Source: Acanthococcus lagerstroemiae
Lineage: Eukaryota; Arthropoda; Insecta; Hemiptera; Eriococcidae
Assembly (NCBI GenBank): GCA_031841125.1
Contig: CM063109.1
Span: forward strand, 27,623,321 to 27,687,320
DNA: 64,000 bases
Direction of reading: 5' to 3'
Each line of letters opens with the position of its first letter. Within the stretch, counting starts at the first letter, position 1. The notes below the pieces were generated by a model. That model searched no databases and was not told the DNA's origin. It saw only the letters and a list, made by a program, of their open reading frames with translations. A program made the translations under genes and the position numbers. This document shows, piece by piece, positions 1-11,588 of this stretch.

Positions 1-233
1 AAAATTTCGATCTGCCTAGTCAACTGCAAGTTGAAGTATACTAGGGCATTTATCAGTGCGGCAGCAACTTGAGATGCAGATCTGAGGTCCACGATTCACG
101 TACTGGTGAAATAGAAAGCCAATACTCGACTCAGTGGCGTATAATATATTATGTCGAACATGGATCGATTCGTTTAGTTTTTAGTAGAACCTCTTATTCC
201 TTTTATCGATTCTGTCTTGGCTACCGGATGCGC
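1..233. other. unassigned sequence
   Basis: I see no gene, RNA or clear repeat here. Two overlapping short reading frames run into the TTACCC-rich repeat that follows and look like chance frames. Confidence 0.4.
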
Positions 234-970
234 GATCAGTTACCCTCGAGTCACCCGCGGAAAAGTTACCCATTTGCAATTCTTGGTTACCCTCAGATTA
301 CACTCAGATTACCCAGAAACCCATCGTTCCCCTTTAGTTACCCGGGTAACTGGCGGAGTTTTGCGCATCCCGATATGCAATCAGTTACCCTCTAATTACC
401 CGCGGAAAAGTTATCTATTTCAACCCTCGGTTACCTTCAGATTACCCAGAAACCCATCGGCACCCTTAGTTCTCCTTTAATTACTCGGGTAACTGGCAAG
501 ATTTTGGGCATTAGGTACCTGAGCTTGTATGCAATACGTTTTCTCAGCGCTCTGAGCTGTTTAAAATAAGCACAAAATGTAAAGAATCCCGATGACAGCC
601 ACATTTATGCGTGTTCGGTCTTGACATCGCAATTCCAAAGTTGATCAGATAGATACCTCAGCCGTCCTGAAAACATGAGAGCGAACTTGAGCAACCGAAA
701 CCGTTTGACAAAATATTCATTCGGTCTCGAATTTTCCATGTTTTTCAAAAATGAATACTTTGAAAATATGTCGTAAATTTTTCGCTCCTTTTGGTAACAG
801 AATTTGTATACCTATAAAGATGTGAAAGTTCTTGTTGGAGAGGCCTAGGCGTTTTTTTAAATTTTGAACTTGTATTTTTGAAGCTATACTTCTCTGTTAG
901 ACGGAAAATTACCCTGACCACATTCTGATAGGAAGTTGGCCAGGCCTGTGGAAAATTTGTTGAAATTTAG
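234..970. repeat. dispersed repeat, copy 1, with internal tandem duplication
   Basis: Two adjacent units start near 236 and 381 (period about 145). Both carry TCAGTTACCC, then CGCGGAAAAGTTA, then AGATTACCCAGAAACCCATCG and a GGGTAACTGG tail. The sequence then runs through a CGGTCTCGAATTTTCCATG segment to about 960. A diverged copy of the whole arrangement is at 2300-2760, so this is an interspersed repeat and not a gene. Class unknown. The two frames that read through it overlap each other and have no recognisable domain. Confidence 0.6.
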
Positions 971-1029
971 ATGAAAGTTGTAAATTTGAACAATTAAAAG
1001 AAAATTCATTTTGAACCAGAAAATATGAT

Positions 1030-1694
1030 TTCGAACATCTGGTTACCAAAAAAGAACCCCCCAAAAAACCCCAAAACCCCTAGTGGGGAAAACCAAACAC
1101 CCCAAAACAAAAAAAAAAACCCCCCAAAGACCCCGTTTTTGGCCCCGAGAAAAAATTTTTTCCCCGGGAAAAATGGGTTTTAAAACCCAAAACATCCCCA
1201 AACCCCCCAAACCCCCGGGGGATTTCCCCCCTTTTTTTTTTACCCGATTTTAAAAAAATTTTAACCAAAAAAAAGGGTTTTTTTGGGTGGGCGACCCCAA
1301 AAGGGGGCCCGGGGCCCCAAAGGGAAAAAGAACCGAAACCCCTTTCCCCCCCGGGGGGGGAAATTTCCTTTTTTAAAAAGCCCGGGTTAAAAAAGGGCGG
1401 GGAAGAAAATTTTTAAAAAACCTTTAAATTTTTTTTTTTAAAAATTTGTTTTTAAATTTCCTTTGGAAAAAATTTCCCAATATTGGAAGGGGGGATTTTT
1501 TAAATTTACTTTTTTTTTAAAAAAAAAAAATTTTGGGGCCCCCCCCAAATTGAAAAAAAGGGGAGGGGAAAAATTGGGGGAAAAAAAGTTTTATTGGGGG
1601 GATCTTTAAAAAAAATTGGGGTTGGTGAAAACCCGGAAAAAATTTTTGGGTTTTGAAGTAGCCCCTTAAAAAAAACAAAAAGGTGCACTTTTAA

Positions 1695-1730
<36 letters not shown>

Positions 1731-1850
1731 GGGGAAAAAATTCCGCCAAAATTAGGGGGGGGGGGAAAAAAGGGCGGGGTTTTGGGCCCATTCAAAAAAA
1801 AAGTTTTAAAATCCCCTTCATAATAAAAAATTTGGGGGAAAAATTTTGGT
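1030..1850. other. homopolymer-inflated, low-quality sequence
   Basis: Nearly every base lies in a run of two to ten identical bases, with long C, G and A runs and a T run of more than 30 near 1699-1728. The change from normal sequence is abrupt on both sides. Biological sequence rarely looks like this; badly polished long-read consensus or corrupted local assembly does. The frames at 1080-1268 and 1506-1688 translate into Phe/Pro/Gly/Lys runs and should be ignored. Confidence 0.75.
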
Positions 1851-2299
1851 TTTCGTTGAAGTACGAATAGAGATTGATCTGCAGTCGATGAAGAAAGACA
1901 ATTTATTTAATTTAAAGAGTGGACGTTTAATGTAATTGAATAAGCTGACAGTTCAAAAATCCGAAGATGTGAATCTCTCAATCTCAAAGAAATTCAGCTC
2001 ACTGAACGTGAATTTCATTGCAACGAGTGACTAACAATCTCCGCCACATTGATAGAGACAAATAAGACGAAACGATTTTCAGTGGCGTTTAAATTGCTCA
2101 TGGCGAACAATATTGATTCGACGTTAGTTTTTTGTTAAAGAGATGGTTAAGTAAACATTTAAATTTAACTTTTGTTGGAATCATCCCTCATCCCCGCAAT
2201 AATTCCCATTCAATTTTGGTACTAATTTCCTCAGATACCAGGACCCTCTTCCACTTAGTCTCGGAACATTTTGAGTTTTTGCGTTCCTGCGTGTCATTC
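1851..2299. other. unassigned intergenic sequence
   Basis: No gene, RNA or recognisable element seen. The overlapping frames near 2132-2428 run into the repeat that follows. Confidence 0.4.
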
Positions 2300-2760
2300 C
2301 TTTCTTCCTGCGGGAAGTTCGATGGCAACCTCAGTTTACTTAGATTCCCAAAACCCATCGCCCCTTGTTCTCCTAGTATGGGTAACCTGCGCAATTTTTG
2401 CCATTGTCCTGGCTTGAGCAATCGTTAGGTACTGGTCGTTATAGCCAAGAGTTCCTGATGCCACCACGAAAATGCGTGGGTTTGCTCTTCCAGGTCTAGA
2501 TCTCGCCCTAAGATAACGTTCCTCGAAAGTTGCAATAATTCAATCGGTCTGAATTTTCCATGTTTTAAAATGTGACCTTTGAAATTGTCGTAAATGTTTC
2601 GCTCCGTATTGGTCATTGATGACCGATAACAGAGTGCAAATCTATTCCAGGTGTTTTCAAATTTGAACTTGTATTTTTATTTTCTTTTAGAGAATTATTT
2701 GCCACAGAAAAATTGGTCAGGCTGTGAAAATTTCTGGGATACATTGATAATATCGTCCCT
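2300..2760. repeat. dispersed repeat, copy 2 (diverged)
   Basis: Shares with 234-970, in the same order: an AAACCCATCG block, GGGTAACCTGCGCAATTTT (against GGGTAACTGGCAAGATTTT), CGGTCTGAATTTTCCATG, a TCGTAAATnTTTCGCTCC block, TTTGAACTTGTATTTTT and a GTCAGGCTGTG(G)AAAATTT block. Several indels separate the copies, so it is old. Coding frames here are shadows. Confidence 0.6.
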
Positions 2761-3604
2761 GCTAGTTTAGTTAGAATCGAAGGGATTATGGGCCACGTTA
2801 AGTCAAACTGGTGCGGAGTAGAGGATGGGTAAGATCGTATATCATTAAATTAGAAAGAGCATGTATCATTCGATGAGAAATATCATAATCTCAGTTCACT
2901 AAAGGATTATTAGATATTAGATTTGTGTTATAAATGACTTTTTTTGTGCGTTCTAATATCTGAAATCATGTAAGATTAGAAAAATCTCAAAAATAGAGCA
3001 AAGTCGTGATTTAAAGATACAAAAAAGATCAAACAGATCACAGGAGTATGATATCTTTTTCATCATCTAAGATACCTGTATTTTTCGAAGTAATATTTTA
3101 ATCTGAGTCCGTGATTAGTTTCTTAAATAATCCGCAAATCATGATCTTAAATCATACTGATTTAAATTTTTGAAGCAAAGCTTCTTTAATCGGGTTCAAG
3201 ATAGAAGTAGAAAAAGTGAAACGAACGCGAATACATGCAACGGAAGTGACGTAATAACACTCCGCCCACATTGATAGAGAGCGAAAGAGAGAGAAAGAGC
3301 GCCTTTATGTGAAACCAGGGGTGCCGTTTACTTCGACGCGAAATTTTTTTTCTAAAAGATGGAATTTCAGAAGAAAGATTTATTATAAACTAAACTAATA
3401 TGTTGAAAGCATGCCCCCCCCCTATTTTCGACAATACATTCCTACAAATTATGCGCTATCGCTCGCAGGTATTCGATGGTCCCTCTGCTATCGTAGTCTA
3501 CAACAATTTTTTTTATTCGTTCCTGGCGGTCGATGTGCTTCTTTCTTCTTTTTCAGCGGGGGTTGCGCCGTGGCACTCTCCAGTTGTATGTAGTTGGTCT
3601 ATTT
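2761..3604. other. unassigned intergenic sequence
   Basis: AT-rich sequence with a run of C at about 3411-3421. Short overlapping plus-strand frames at 3400-3612 have no recognisable domain. I see nothing else. Confidence 0.4.
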
Positions 3605-5330
3605 TTAAGTAATTTTTGCGGAAGCCCGCTTGTTCTCGACTCTGATTTGTATTTTTTAGTTGATCGTAATGGTCGAAAAAAGTTTACTCAAACTTTGTAT
3701 TAAATTTATTGGTCTGTAATTTGTTATCTTTTTCTATCTCCTATTTTATGAAGTTAAATTATTTCCCCTATTTTCCATTGTTTTGATATCTCTTCTTTTT
3801 CTAATATTTGATTGAATAGTTCCGTTAATGGGCTGATTAGTATTCTCATGAGTATTTTTAGCTTTTCATTGCTGATTTTATCGGGGCCTGAAGCTTTATT
3901 ACTTTTTAGTTTGTTTTTTTTAAAGGTGTATTCTACTTCACTTTTTAATATTTTGGGTACGTCTTCTTCGTTTTATTCGATTTCCCCGTCGTTCTCTCTC
4001 TTTTATGTTTTCTTTGCCTATAGTTTTTCATAGAACTGCGTAGCTGCTCCCACAATTTGCTTCCCATCCCAATTTCCTCCCCTTGTTTGTTTCCTACCTT
4101 CAATACCAACTTTCTCCCTTTGCTCAGTTCTTTTGCTGCCATTTTTATAGATCCGTTGTCTCAAACTGCTTTCCAGTTTCGCTGCATCCAATTTTCTCTT
4201 GTCATTACGAATTTATTGTTGGGCTAATTTCTCCACTTCTGTCAATTTTATTTTCTTCATTGGTGCCAAAAAATTTTTCTGTTGCAGTTGCTCCCTTTCT
4301 TCGATTATCTTTTTGGTGTTTTCTGTTAGTTTATCATCCGCTATTTCTTTTTCTCTAACCCCCAATATTCGTTGTTACCTTCTTTAATTGCTTCTTCTAT
4401 GGTATTATTATATTTTTCTTGCACTAAGTTTCCATTTTGTTGTCTCCTTTCAATAATTTCTTTGACACTTTCCCTGTATTTGTCGTACCTGTGCACTAGG
4501 ATAATTTTTATTGCAAACTTCTGTTTTTTCTTATAATTGTCGTGTTTTATCCTCCTTCCCCATCTTATCCTTGCTCGTGATATTTTGTGGTCCGATGAGA
4601 AGTTGAAATTAGTCAATGTGGAAACGTCTTGTATTATCTTCATATCATTTGTTAAAATATGGTCTATTTCATTTCTGGGTTTTTTGATCGGGGGATATCC
4701 CTGTGAATTTTCTGGCTTGTCTTTTTTTGTAGAAATTATTCGCTATTCTAAGATTTGGCTGGGATGCAAATTCTATTAATCTTACTCCATTCTTGTTTTT
4801 GATTCCTAAACAGTATTTACCCGAGATGCCAGACCCTCCCTCGTTTCCGCTAACTTTCGCATTCCCGTCCCCCATTATCATTTTATAATATTCTTTATTT
4901 TGCTCCAAAAGCTCTTCCAGCTTTGCATAGAACTCCTCCCTTTCCCCTTCTTTAATCTCCATTGTTGGGGCATATATTTGGACTATCAATGCATTGACTT
5001 TTTCTTCCACTGAGATTATGAGGTAGCAAATCCGTTCAGAGGCGCCTCCATTTTCTTTGATTTTTCTCATTATTGGTTTTCGGATATAAAACCCCACACC
5101 CCTGTACCCTCTTATCTCTCCATAATAATACATGAAATTTCCGTTCTTTCTTTGTGTTGGTTTTTCTCCCCATTTCCTTACTTCCTCCCTAATCCTATTG
5201 TATCCCATTTAATTTTTTCTATCTCCTTTTCAAGTTCGGTACATCCTGTGTTTCCTACCATCCCTCTGCAATTATAATACAATAAATTCAGACCTTTTCG
5301 CATTTTTCTTCCCGTTCTTCTTCCTTGGAA
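3605..5330 (-). mobile_element. RTE-like non-LTR retrotransposon fragment
   Basis: Read on the minus strand, a LINE runs from about 5330 down to about 3605. It shows an endonuclease/exonuclease/phosphatase (EEP) domain followed by the start of a reverse transcriptase. The EEP begins near 5290 with LNLLYYNCRGM, continues through IQIYAPT and a GDGNAKVSG block (family usual GDFNAKVG), and ends with SDHKISRARIR. RT pieces include GPDKISNEKL, KQWKIGEII, a degenerate TNYRPI near 3715 and EQAGFRKNY near 3620. Frameshifts and stops split it into pieces, and it ends abruptly in the RT, so it is dead and 3'-truncated. RTE-like assignment rests on the EEP style; the clade is inferred. Confidence 0.8.
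4341..5300 (-). pseudogene. EEP endonuclease domain of the LINE, frameshifted
   Basis: The open stretch 5208-4669 (about 179 codons) carries most of an apurinic-type endonuclease, the enzyme that nicks target DNA in non-LTR retrotransposition. Upstream residues down to about 5210 are in another frame, so one indel lies near the WDTIG/GLGE segment. The C-terminal part, with the SDHK motif (catalytic His region), lies in a third frame at 4643-4341. The Asn in the GDGNAKV block is kept, but Phe of the usual GDFNAKV is Gly. Non-functional as read. Confidence 0.8.
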
Positions 5331-7257
5331 AAAGTTGTGTAGGTATTACAGCCTTTTTCCCCCACGGTGGCTGCCTCCCGTCTTCGGAGGAATTATAATA
5401 CTAATAAACAACTATCCAGTGGCGGGTTATTTTGTACTTTTAAATTTAAAAATGAAGTTCGAAGGGGGTTACCTCCAACCTCTCCTCCCATCGGATCCGC
5501 CTATGCTAGACTGCTTCCCTTCTGTCAGAATAGAGAATACATTCAGTACACGCACTTACCAACTGATGTAGGAACTCACATGTGTTAAAGAAGCTTCGCT
5601 TCTGTCGGGTGCCCCCCCCCGACACCTCACCAGAGTGTCTACATGTGCTGAAAAGTCCTGAATTTTGAAAGTATGTCTTAAAAGTCCTGAAAAGTGCTGA
5701 AGTTTAAAAAAAAAATCAAAAGTCCTTCATTTTTGTTAGAAATACTTTAAAATGAATTTTTGCGTTTCCTATGATTGGTCATTAAAAAGTGTAGCGCAGG
5801 ATCTGTATTCACATGGAGGAGGGAAGTGGGGAAGCAAAAAGGAGGGAGGGGTAAAGGGGGTAAAAAAAGATTTGCACACCCGGGGAAAAATGAAAAATAT
5901 ACTGATTGCAGTCCTGCAAAGGAAAGTACTTCATTTTTACTTTTCAATTTCTGTAGACACCCTGCTGTTGCGTTTGTTGCCTATTTTTGCATGAAGTACC
6001 CCTCAAGTCGTGCTTACTTAGAATGTTCAATAAGGTCCCAAATAGTGCATAGATAGTAACCAGGAATGGGAGTTCCGAACAGGGAATACAAACCTTTCAA
6101 TGAAGTGAAAAAGTCCATCTAAAACTTACAACCTTGAAAAGTGAAGATAACGCTCAGTCTTTCCGCTTATAAATATCTTAATAAAATTAATATTTATAGC
6201 TTTTAGCTTGAAAATTCCAGTTTCCGCTTCCATCCGACGTTTAAAAGTAAATTTAAAAGCTGTCTTTTTAAAACTTGAGTTTTTTCTTCTTTTTTTTTCT
6301 TGAATATTCTTTTCGTTATTTTCAATAGAAAATAAAGCTGTTAACTGTAGAAAGCTTGAAAACGGCTAGCTTATAATTAATTTCACTCAATTAATTGATA
6401 AACGAATGGTGTATCATCATAGATACGGATGATGCTTAAGTTTTTGGCTTACACAGATTTGCTTAAATTTAGTAACTAAAGCTTGACTGGTGAATTGTTG
6501 CTTGAGCTTTCTGCTAACCGTTGAAATTAACGCAATTCCAAAGATTCACAGCTTGAAACTTGAAGTTTTTCAATAATTTGCTCTCCCACGTGTGGATTCT
6601 CTGCCCATACAGTCGTGTAATTCAAGGGTCTAAATTTGAGTATATTTTGGAACCTTGATAAATTAAACTGGCTACCTTGTGAGTATTGTTTTCCTCACCA
6701 CATCCCTTGACACTCTTGGAGCAAAAATTACAGAACTTGGGAATAACATCTGAACCGCAACCGAGACATTATTAGACATATATGACCTGGAATCATGAAA
6801 TGTGCCTCTTGTGCGAAAACAGGTTTCCGAGATAAACGAGTGTAATGATGGATGGTGGTAGTGGTGCGCACAGATGTACGTAGGGTGTACATCTGTGGTG
6901 GTGCGTTTACGCGTTGCTATAACAACCGCGTTTCGCATTCTTGTTCTCTGTTGTTCCCCTAGGCCCGTTTCACACGACGCCATGTAAGCGTGTGTTTTTT
7001 AAACTTTTGAAGTAATTTTAAAATGAGATTTGTGGAAAAACTTATGAATATAGGAAGCTGCGATTTGTTTCATTCAAAAGAGCGTGATTTTTTCTATAAG
7101 AATTGCCAAGAAAGTGAAAAATGTGTTTTTGACACCGGAGGCACATTTTATGATTCCAGGTCACATATGGTTAGAACTTGGTGGTTTTGAAGAGGGCAGT
7201 ATTCATGGGTTCCTGATTCATGGTGTATAAAAAGGTGACTTGAATTTTCCTCGGCGT
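5331..7257. other. unassigned intergenic sequence
   Basis: No gene recognised. 5420-5500 has CAGTGGCGG followed by G/C-rich sequence and may be a decayed end of a hAT-type element. 5820-5890 is purine-rich. Around 6180-6480 AGCTT-rich phrases recur and resemble those at 26.35-26.48 and 27.38-27.48 kb. Frames at 5747-6056 and 6672-6983 show no domain. Confidence 0.4.
6870..6896. repeat. short perfect hairpin
   Basis: ACAGATGTAC and GTACATCTGT form 10-bp perfect arms around a 7-base loop. The flanks are GGTGGT-rich. No terminator role is implied in a eukaryote; it may be the end of a palindromic element. Confidence 0.5.
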
Positions 7258-7655
7258 CCAATTGATCCGCACTGATTTTGCAATACCCAGTATAGCTCCT
7301 CCCCCAGTGTAACAAAATGTTCGATTGTATCTGGGCAAAGGAGGATTAGCCCTAAATTTGAATAACGAATTTGAACTCAGCGAGAAAATCTGAGTACAAA
7401 TGGGTAGTATTTACCTCAATTTTTTTTTGATTTTCAAAACCAGGCGTTTTTCCGGCGAAAATGTTTTCGGGAAAGCTCCCGGGCGGGGGCCTGCTGACAA
7501 TTATTCAACTTTTCGAGACGAATTCAAACCCGTCATCAAAATTGATCCACACTCATTTTTCAATACCTAGTATAGCGCCCCCCCCCGGTGTAACAATATT
7601 TTTGATTGTATCTCGGTAACGGAGGTTCAGCGCCAAATTTGGTCTTCGATAACGT
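7258..7655 (+). repeat. direct repeat pair of about 110 bp, spaced about 283 bp
   Basis: Units at 7258-7372 and 7540-7655 share ATTGATCC(G/A)CACT, CAATACC(C/T)AGTATAGC, GTGTAACAA and GATTGTATCT, then CTAAATTTG or CCAAATTTG. The second half of the unit (TATCT..CGGAGG, AAATTTGAAnAACGAATT) recurs at 42.20-42.28 kb beside the satellite, so this belongs to an interspersed family. No coding sense. Confidence 0.6.
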
Positions 7656-7736
7656 GTCCTGTAACCCCACCAGTTCAAACGAACGAGACATTACAATCAC
7701 AGGGCGTGTTACCACCAGATCAGAAAAATTGGTACT

Positions 7737-7949
7737 GTGCGTGTGCACGTTTTGGGCAGCTTACTCAACCCTGTGAAACCCATGGCTAGTAAACGAACTG
7801 CGGCTGCACACTCTTCGGCACAGAGAAGGAAAAACTGCAACAAACGTTGGGAAAAGCAACGGCCAGCTACTCCGACTAATCCTGCTCAGGAAAGTGGCGC
7901 GTCAGAAACCGCGACCGCCAACGTCCGGCATCGGATATACGGCACCTGA
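7737..7949 (+). CDS. short ORF of unknown function, possible exon or repeat-borne frame
   Basis: An open frame of 70 codons; the more plausible start is the ATG near 7782, giving a basic, Ala/Arg/Lys-rich peptide of about 55 residues (MASKRTAAAHSS...), with no signal peptide or membrane segment. I recognise no family. The first roughly 60 bp recur in inverted orientation at 25325-25388, where the frame is broken by TAG. That makes a repeat-derived frame or an exon of a mobile gene more likely than a host gene. It ends 115 bp from the convergent transporter A stop. Composition is more GC-rich than the surroundings. Confidence 0.3.
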   Translation: MRVHVLGSLLNPVKPMASKRTAAAHSSAQRRKNCNKRWEKQRPATPTNPAQESGASETATANVRHRIYGT

Positions 7950-8064
7950 AGAAAAAGTCCTTTTCTTCCATCACTCGTGTACTACTCTATGACAAATAAT
8001 TAAGACTGCGAATGGTTTTCAGCATGATCGTTTTTCTAATTTTTACTCCTGCCTACTTCGTCCG

Positions 8065-9533
8065 TCAGTTTTTATAACAGCGTCGCACCTCTGTCAGCGT
8101 CATACCTTTAGTTTCTTTATAATACAAATACACGTACAGAGCAGCCAGTGCTGCTACGATGGCGTATAGCAGAAAATTCGAACCCATGCCTGCAAACTCT
8201 GCAATTGGGAAGAAGAGTCCGGAACAGACAAGCGATGCTACCATTTTGAAGCCGTTCAGTAAGCAGTTGCCTTGTATTTTCAACGCGTGCGGAAACACTT
8301 CCGCTCGCAGGATGTGCACAGTTGGGTATACAGTTAGCATAAAAACTACTATCACTGTCATCATCAAAACGACCATGCTTTGTGCAAATCCCGGAATGCC
8401 AGTGTCTGCGTTGCCCTCGATGTAGTACAGGGCTGCTAAAGCCAACTGCAAAACGGTCAGAAGTAGGAAGCCGGATAGAAGCAAAAATCGTCTCCTGGCC
8501 AGATCGACTACGAAGGAAGAGAGGGCACAACACACCAGCATTATCACTCCGGAGATGTTGATCACCAGGCTGACGTTGAGCTCGTCCGAATACGGCTGCA
8601 TCATGACGGGACCGTAGTTGAAGAAGGTCCAATGAGCGCTCGTGTACAAAACCGAGTTAACGAAGAACAAGAACGAACAGATTTTCAAGTTCGACGGTAG
8701 CAGAAGGAAAGTCAGGAAACCGATTCCGTCTACGGTCTCTTCAATGGCGTACCTTTGCAGGTCTTCGAAACGCGCCGCGATTTGCTGAGGATTCTCTCCG
8801 GAGTACAAGGTCGATATAACTTTCATCGCTTCTTCATTGTGACCTTCCATAATCAAGTGATACGGACTTTCTAGACAAGTGCAGTACGATACGAGCAATA
8901 CGACTAAACAGAAAACTATCGGTACCACCGCCAACAGAGTGTAATTTCCAAACAGTCCGAGCACGAACTGCGCTTCTATTCCGACGGCGTACATGAAAAG
9001 CGAGAGTGCCGAGAAAATCCCTCGGTTACGCGGAGAGCAAACCTCGCCGAGGTACGTGTATCCTGTGACATCGAAAATGGCGATGCCGATTGACTGGACA
9101 AACATCGATATTATGAGTAATGTGAGCGAAGTAATATCCACTACTAACAGAATCCAGCCGATGGTTTGTATGATTATGGACCACAGAAGCATGTTTCTGC
9201 GACCCATTTTCTCTACAAAAGCGCCTAGGATGATTACGGAGATCGTTTCGGCTAGAATTGTGATCACCGTGAGCCATGTTAAAATTGTTTTGTTGACTGG
9301 TATCGGAGTGTCCGGCTGTAACAGAAGTTGAGTGGCGGGTGTCGTCCAACCGGTTCCCAAACCGTATACGAATATAATGCCTAAAACTGCCGCATAAAAA
9401 AACGGATTTAATTTTTGTCGTTTTCTTGAAAATGTTTTGAAAACTTGAACTCGAGACTGTAACTATACTCTCTTATGTATTTACCTGATGTTAAACACAG
9501 AAGTTGCTGGTTGGTTGATTTTGAAAAAAACAT
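8065..9533 (-). CDS. MFS sugar transporter, Tret1-like (paralog A), two exons
   Basis: Predicted 12-helix MFS carrier of about 456 aa, in the range of insect facilitated trehalose/hexose transporters; it would sit in a membrane and move a sugar or similar solute by facilitated diffusion. Exon 2 is 9386-8065. I place exon 1 at 9533-9485 (ATG, 16 codons plus one base, ending TCAG before GTAAAT), giving a 98-bp intron ending GCAG, phase 1. Exon 1 carries the QQLL block expected just before TM1. Motifs: GTGW after TM1, KMGRR at about 77-80, EVCSPRNRG at about 131-139, ESPYHL at about 189, ARRR at about 314-316, AEVFPHALK at about 378-386, KETKGMTL at about 440-447. The TM7 QQxSGxN motif is absent (SAHWTFFNYGP) and PESPR is reduced to ESPY, so substrate should not be assumed. 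No frame damage. The start and intron are inference from the sequence. Confidence 0.85.
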
Positions 9534-9769
9534 ACTACGAACTCGCGATCACATAAAAATGCATTTAGCAATGTCTTCCGTTCTAGGGAAACCGTTGACG
9601 TTCGAATAATTTCCATACGTTCGTTACTTATGTTGATGTGACACGCTTGTTTGTAGTGTTGAAGAAAGTCTCGTGTTTACTGAATACTTACTTTGTATTG
9701 GTATCGTTCGTTGATAACGAAAAACCTTGTCTTGGTGATAAAAAAGCTGAAATTATAGATTCTCTGGCT

Positions 9770-9777
9770 TATTTATA
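9770..9777 (-). promoter_or_regulatory. possible TATA box of transporter A
   Basis: On the minus strand TATAAATA lies about 240 bp upstream of the proposed ATG at 9533. Candidate initiator-like TTCAGC follows roughly 30 bp downstream. Only sequence similarity supports this. Confidence 0.25.
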
Positions 9778-10140
9778 ATCTGCTTGCAGCTTATCGAGGG
9801 TTATAATGGTTAACGTAGTTCGAAGACAAAAGCAGAATTTCCGAATAGTTGAACCACCAATGCAAGCGTAGGGACAGATAAGAGCCCCCAAATCTTCTGA
9901 AACCCCGCCTCATAAAAAGCTGAAAAATTATAAGAGCGCAGAAGTTTTCTAGCTTGTAGTGATACATGTCAGTCACTCATAAATCCTCTACTCCAGGCTA
10001 TTGTTTGATCTCATGAATGTAGGTACATGTGTGTTATACTTTACGACCAGGGGTGGCGATAATTGTGTTGCTGGTGTGCTCAAGCACCACACCAGACATT
10101 TCCGATTAGAGAGAATAATTGGGGAAAACAACTAAGAGAG
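9778..10140. other. unassigned intergenic sequence
   Basis: Region upstream of transporter A. Nothing recognised. Confidence 0.4.
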
Positions 10141-10142
10141 GT

Positions 10143-10627
10143 TTCCTAAGATGGCACATATTTTTTAATGCCGATTTCTTCAAATATATGGGACCAAAAT
10201 GTATCAAGATTTGATGGAAGGCTATTTGGACTGTCTACTACTTAATCCCAAAGGTTTGTGTCATTCGCTCCGAAACTCTTCCCTCAGTAATTAAAATTGT
10301 AAAGAAAAGTGAAATACGCAATCTTAAGACATACGTTCCTAAGATGGCGCACTTTTCTTTTGAATGCTGATTGCTCCAGTGTATGGGACCAAAATGTATC
10401 AAAATGTAATGGAAGGTTGTTTGGACTATCTACTGTTTATTCCCAAAGTTTTGTGTCATTCACTCTCAAAATGTGGCATTACCTTTACATTTCAAGTAAA
10501 AACGTATAAAAACGTACTCGAGCTGCACTTCTTTGACTTTTACCTCGTTAAACTTTTTTTGTTTTGTTTTGGGTAATTTTCATTGTTAAACAGCTTCCAT
10601 TTTTGCGGCTGCTGTTGCACCATCTTA
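10143..10627. repeat. inverted-repeat element with internal tandem duplication
   Basis: TCCTAAGATGGCAC near 10143 is matched in inverted orientation by TGCACCATCTTAGGA ending at 10628, giving short terminal inverted repeats. Inside, about 145 bp is duplicated in direct orientation (10145-10283 and 10335-10475, period about 190), both with ATGGGACCAAAATGTATCAA and TTGTGTCATTC. A related end (GCGCCATCTTAGAA) occurs at 16120-16135. No target duplication is obvious. Probably a non-autonomous DNA element. Confidence 0.5.
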
Positions 10628-11323
10628 GGATGAGTTTAATCTATTCGAAGTTTAAATAATTATGAATTGGGAAGTTAACCAAAAGTACTTATGTTAGTAG
10701 CCCTGCTTCTACAACGAGGGGATGATTTAACTTGTTCATTATAAAGAACGTGTAATAGGAGTGATATTTGAACGCCTTTGGCGTGTGATAACAATCGTTT
10801 TTGAAAGAAAGTCGATTGAAATAATTTCAGCAATAGCATTGAGCTATCAGGACAAAAGATTTACTTTCATGGACATTTCTTAAAAGAAATTATGTGAAAT
10901 AGAAAATAATTGTGATTTTTGATGTAGACGGATAGGGAAGCTGAAATAATCCCCAGACGTTTCCAGTGTGTTGAGCGTTACTTAGTTTGTGCCAGTGATG
11001 CGGGTGGGAATTCCCGGATTCCAGGGAACGCCGGTTCCCATTCCCAATGCAAACATTCCCAGGATTCCCGATTTGAAAACACTGTATGGGAAGAGTATTT
11101 TTCATGAAAAAACAACCCTGCATACACGGCATGTGGCATATCAGTTCACATTAGATTTTCACAAGGAGAGCAGCAGTGTGGCCAAATGTACGAAAAATTC
11201 GAACAAGCGTGGGGATTTTTAAAAAGTGCGAAAATTGTACGGATTTAAAAAAAAAAAATTAATAATTCATTTTTTCACATGTTAGCCTGTTAATATTATG
11301 TAATTATGTACCTACTTTTGAGT
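10628..11323. other. unassigned intergenic sequence
   Basis: A short patch of degenerate GGAATTCCC-type repeats lies at 11005-11070. Nothing else recognised. Confidence 0.4.
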
Positions 11324-11588
11324 CATAATTGGACGCTTTTCAGTAAAAGGGAACCAACTAGTAAAATCCGCATTTTGAAATCACGCGATTCGAAGTTCAA
11401 GAGCCATATAGAAACTATTTATGACATAGCATTTACTGACAAGCCTTTTTCAACGTGAGTACACATTTTTGAATCGGGGGCCAAATTTTGAAAAATTCTA
11501 CTTTTTACGCTCTTTCCAACGATAATAAGAACTAATTTTGTTTACAAATGTTGGTTGGTTCCCTTTTGCTGAATAGCGTCCAATTATG
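11324..11588. mobile_element. MITE-like element, copy 1
   Basis: Ends are inverted repeats of about 35 bp. The left starts CATAATTGGACGC and contains AAAGGGAACCAAC (11324-11359). The right is its reverse complement with about three mismatches (11554-11588). The 265-bp length and lack of coding sequence fit a miniature inverted-repeat element. The interior recurs inverted at 13882-14085. No clear target duplication; TA or very short duplication possible. Confidence 0.65.

Noticed and set aside
1080..1688. ORFs in the homopolymer block
   Set aside because: Run-length artefact; translation gives only homopolymer-type residues.
8117..9349. Alternative-frame and opposite-strand ORFs over transporter A, and similar ones over B and C
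   Set aside because: Shadows of the transporter coding exons without domains of their own.
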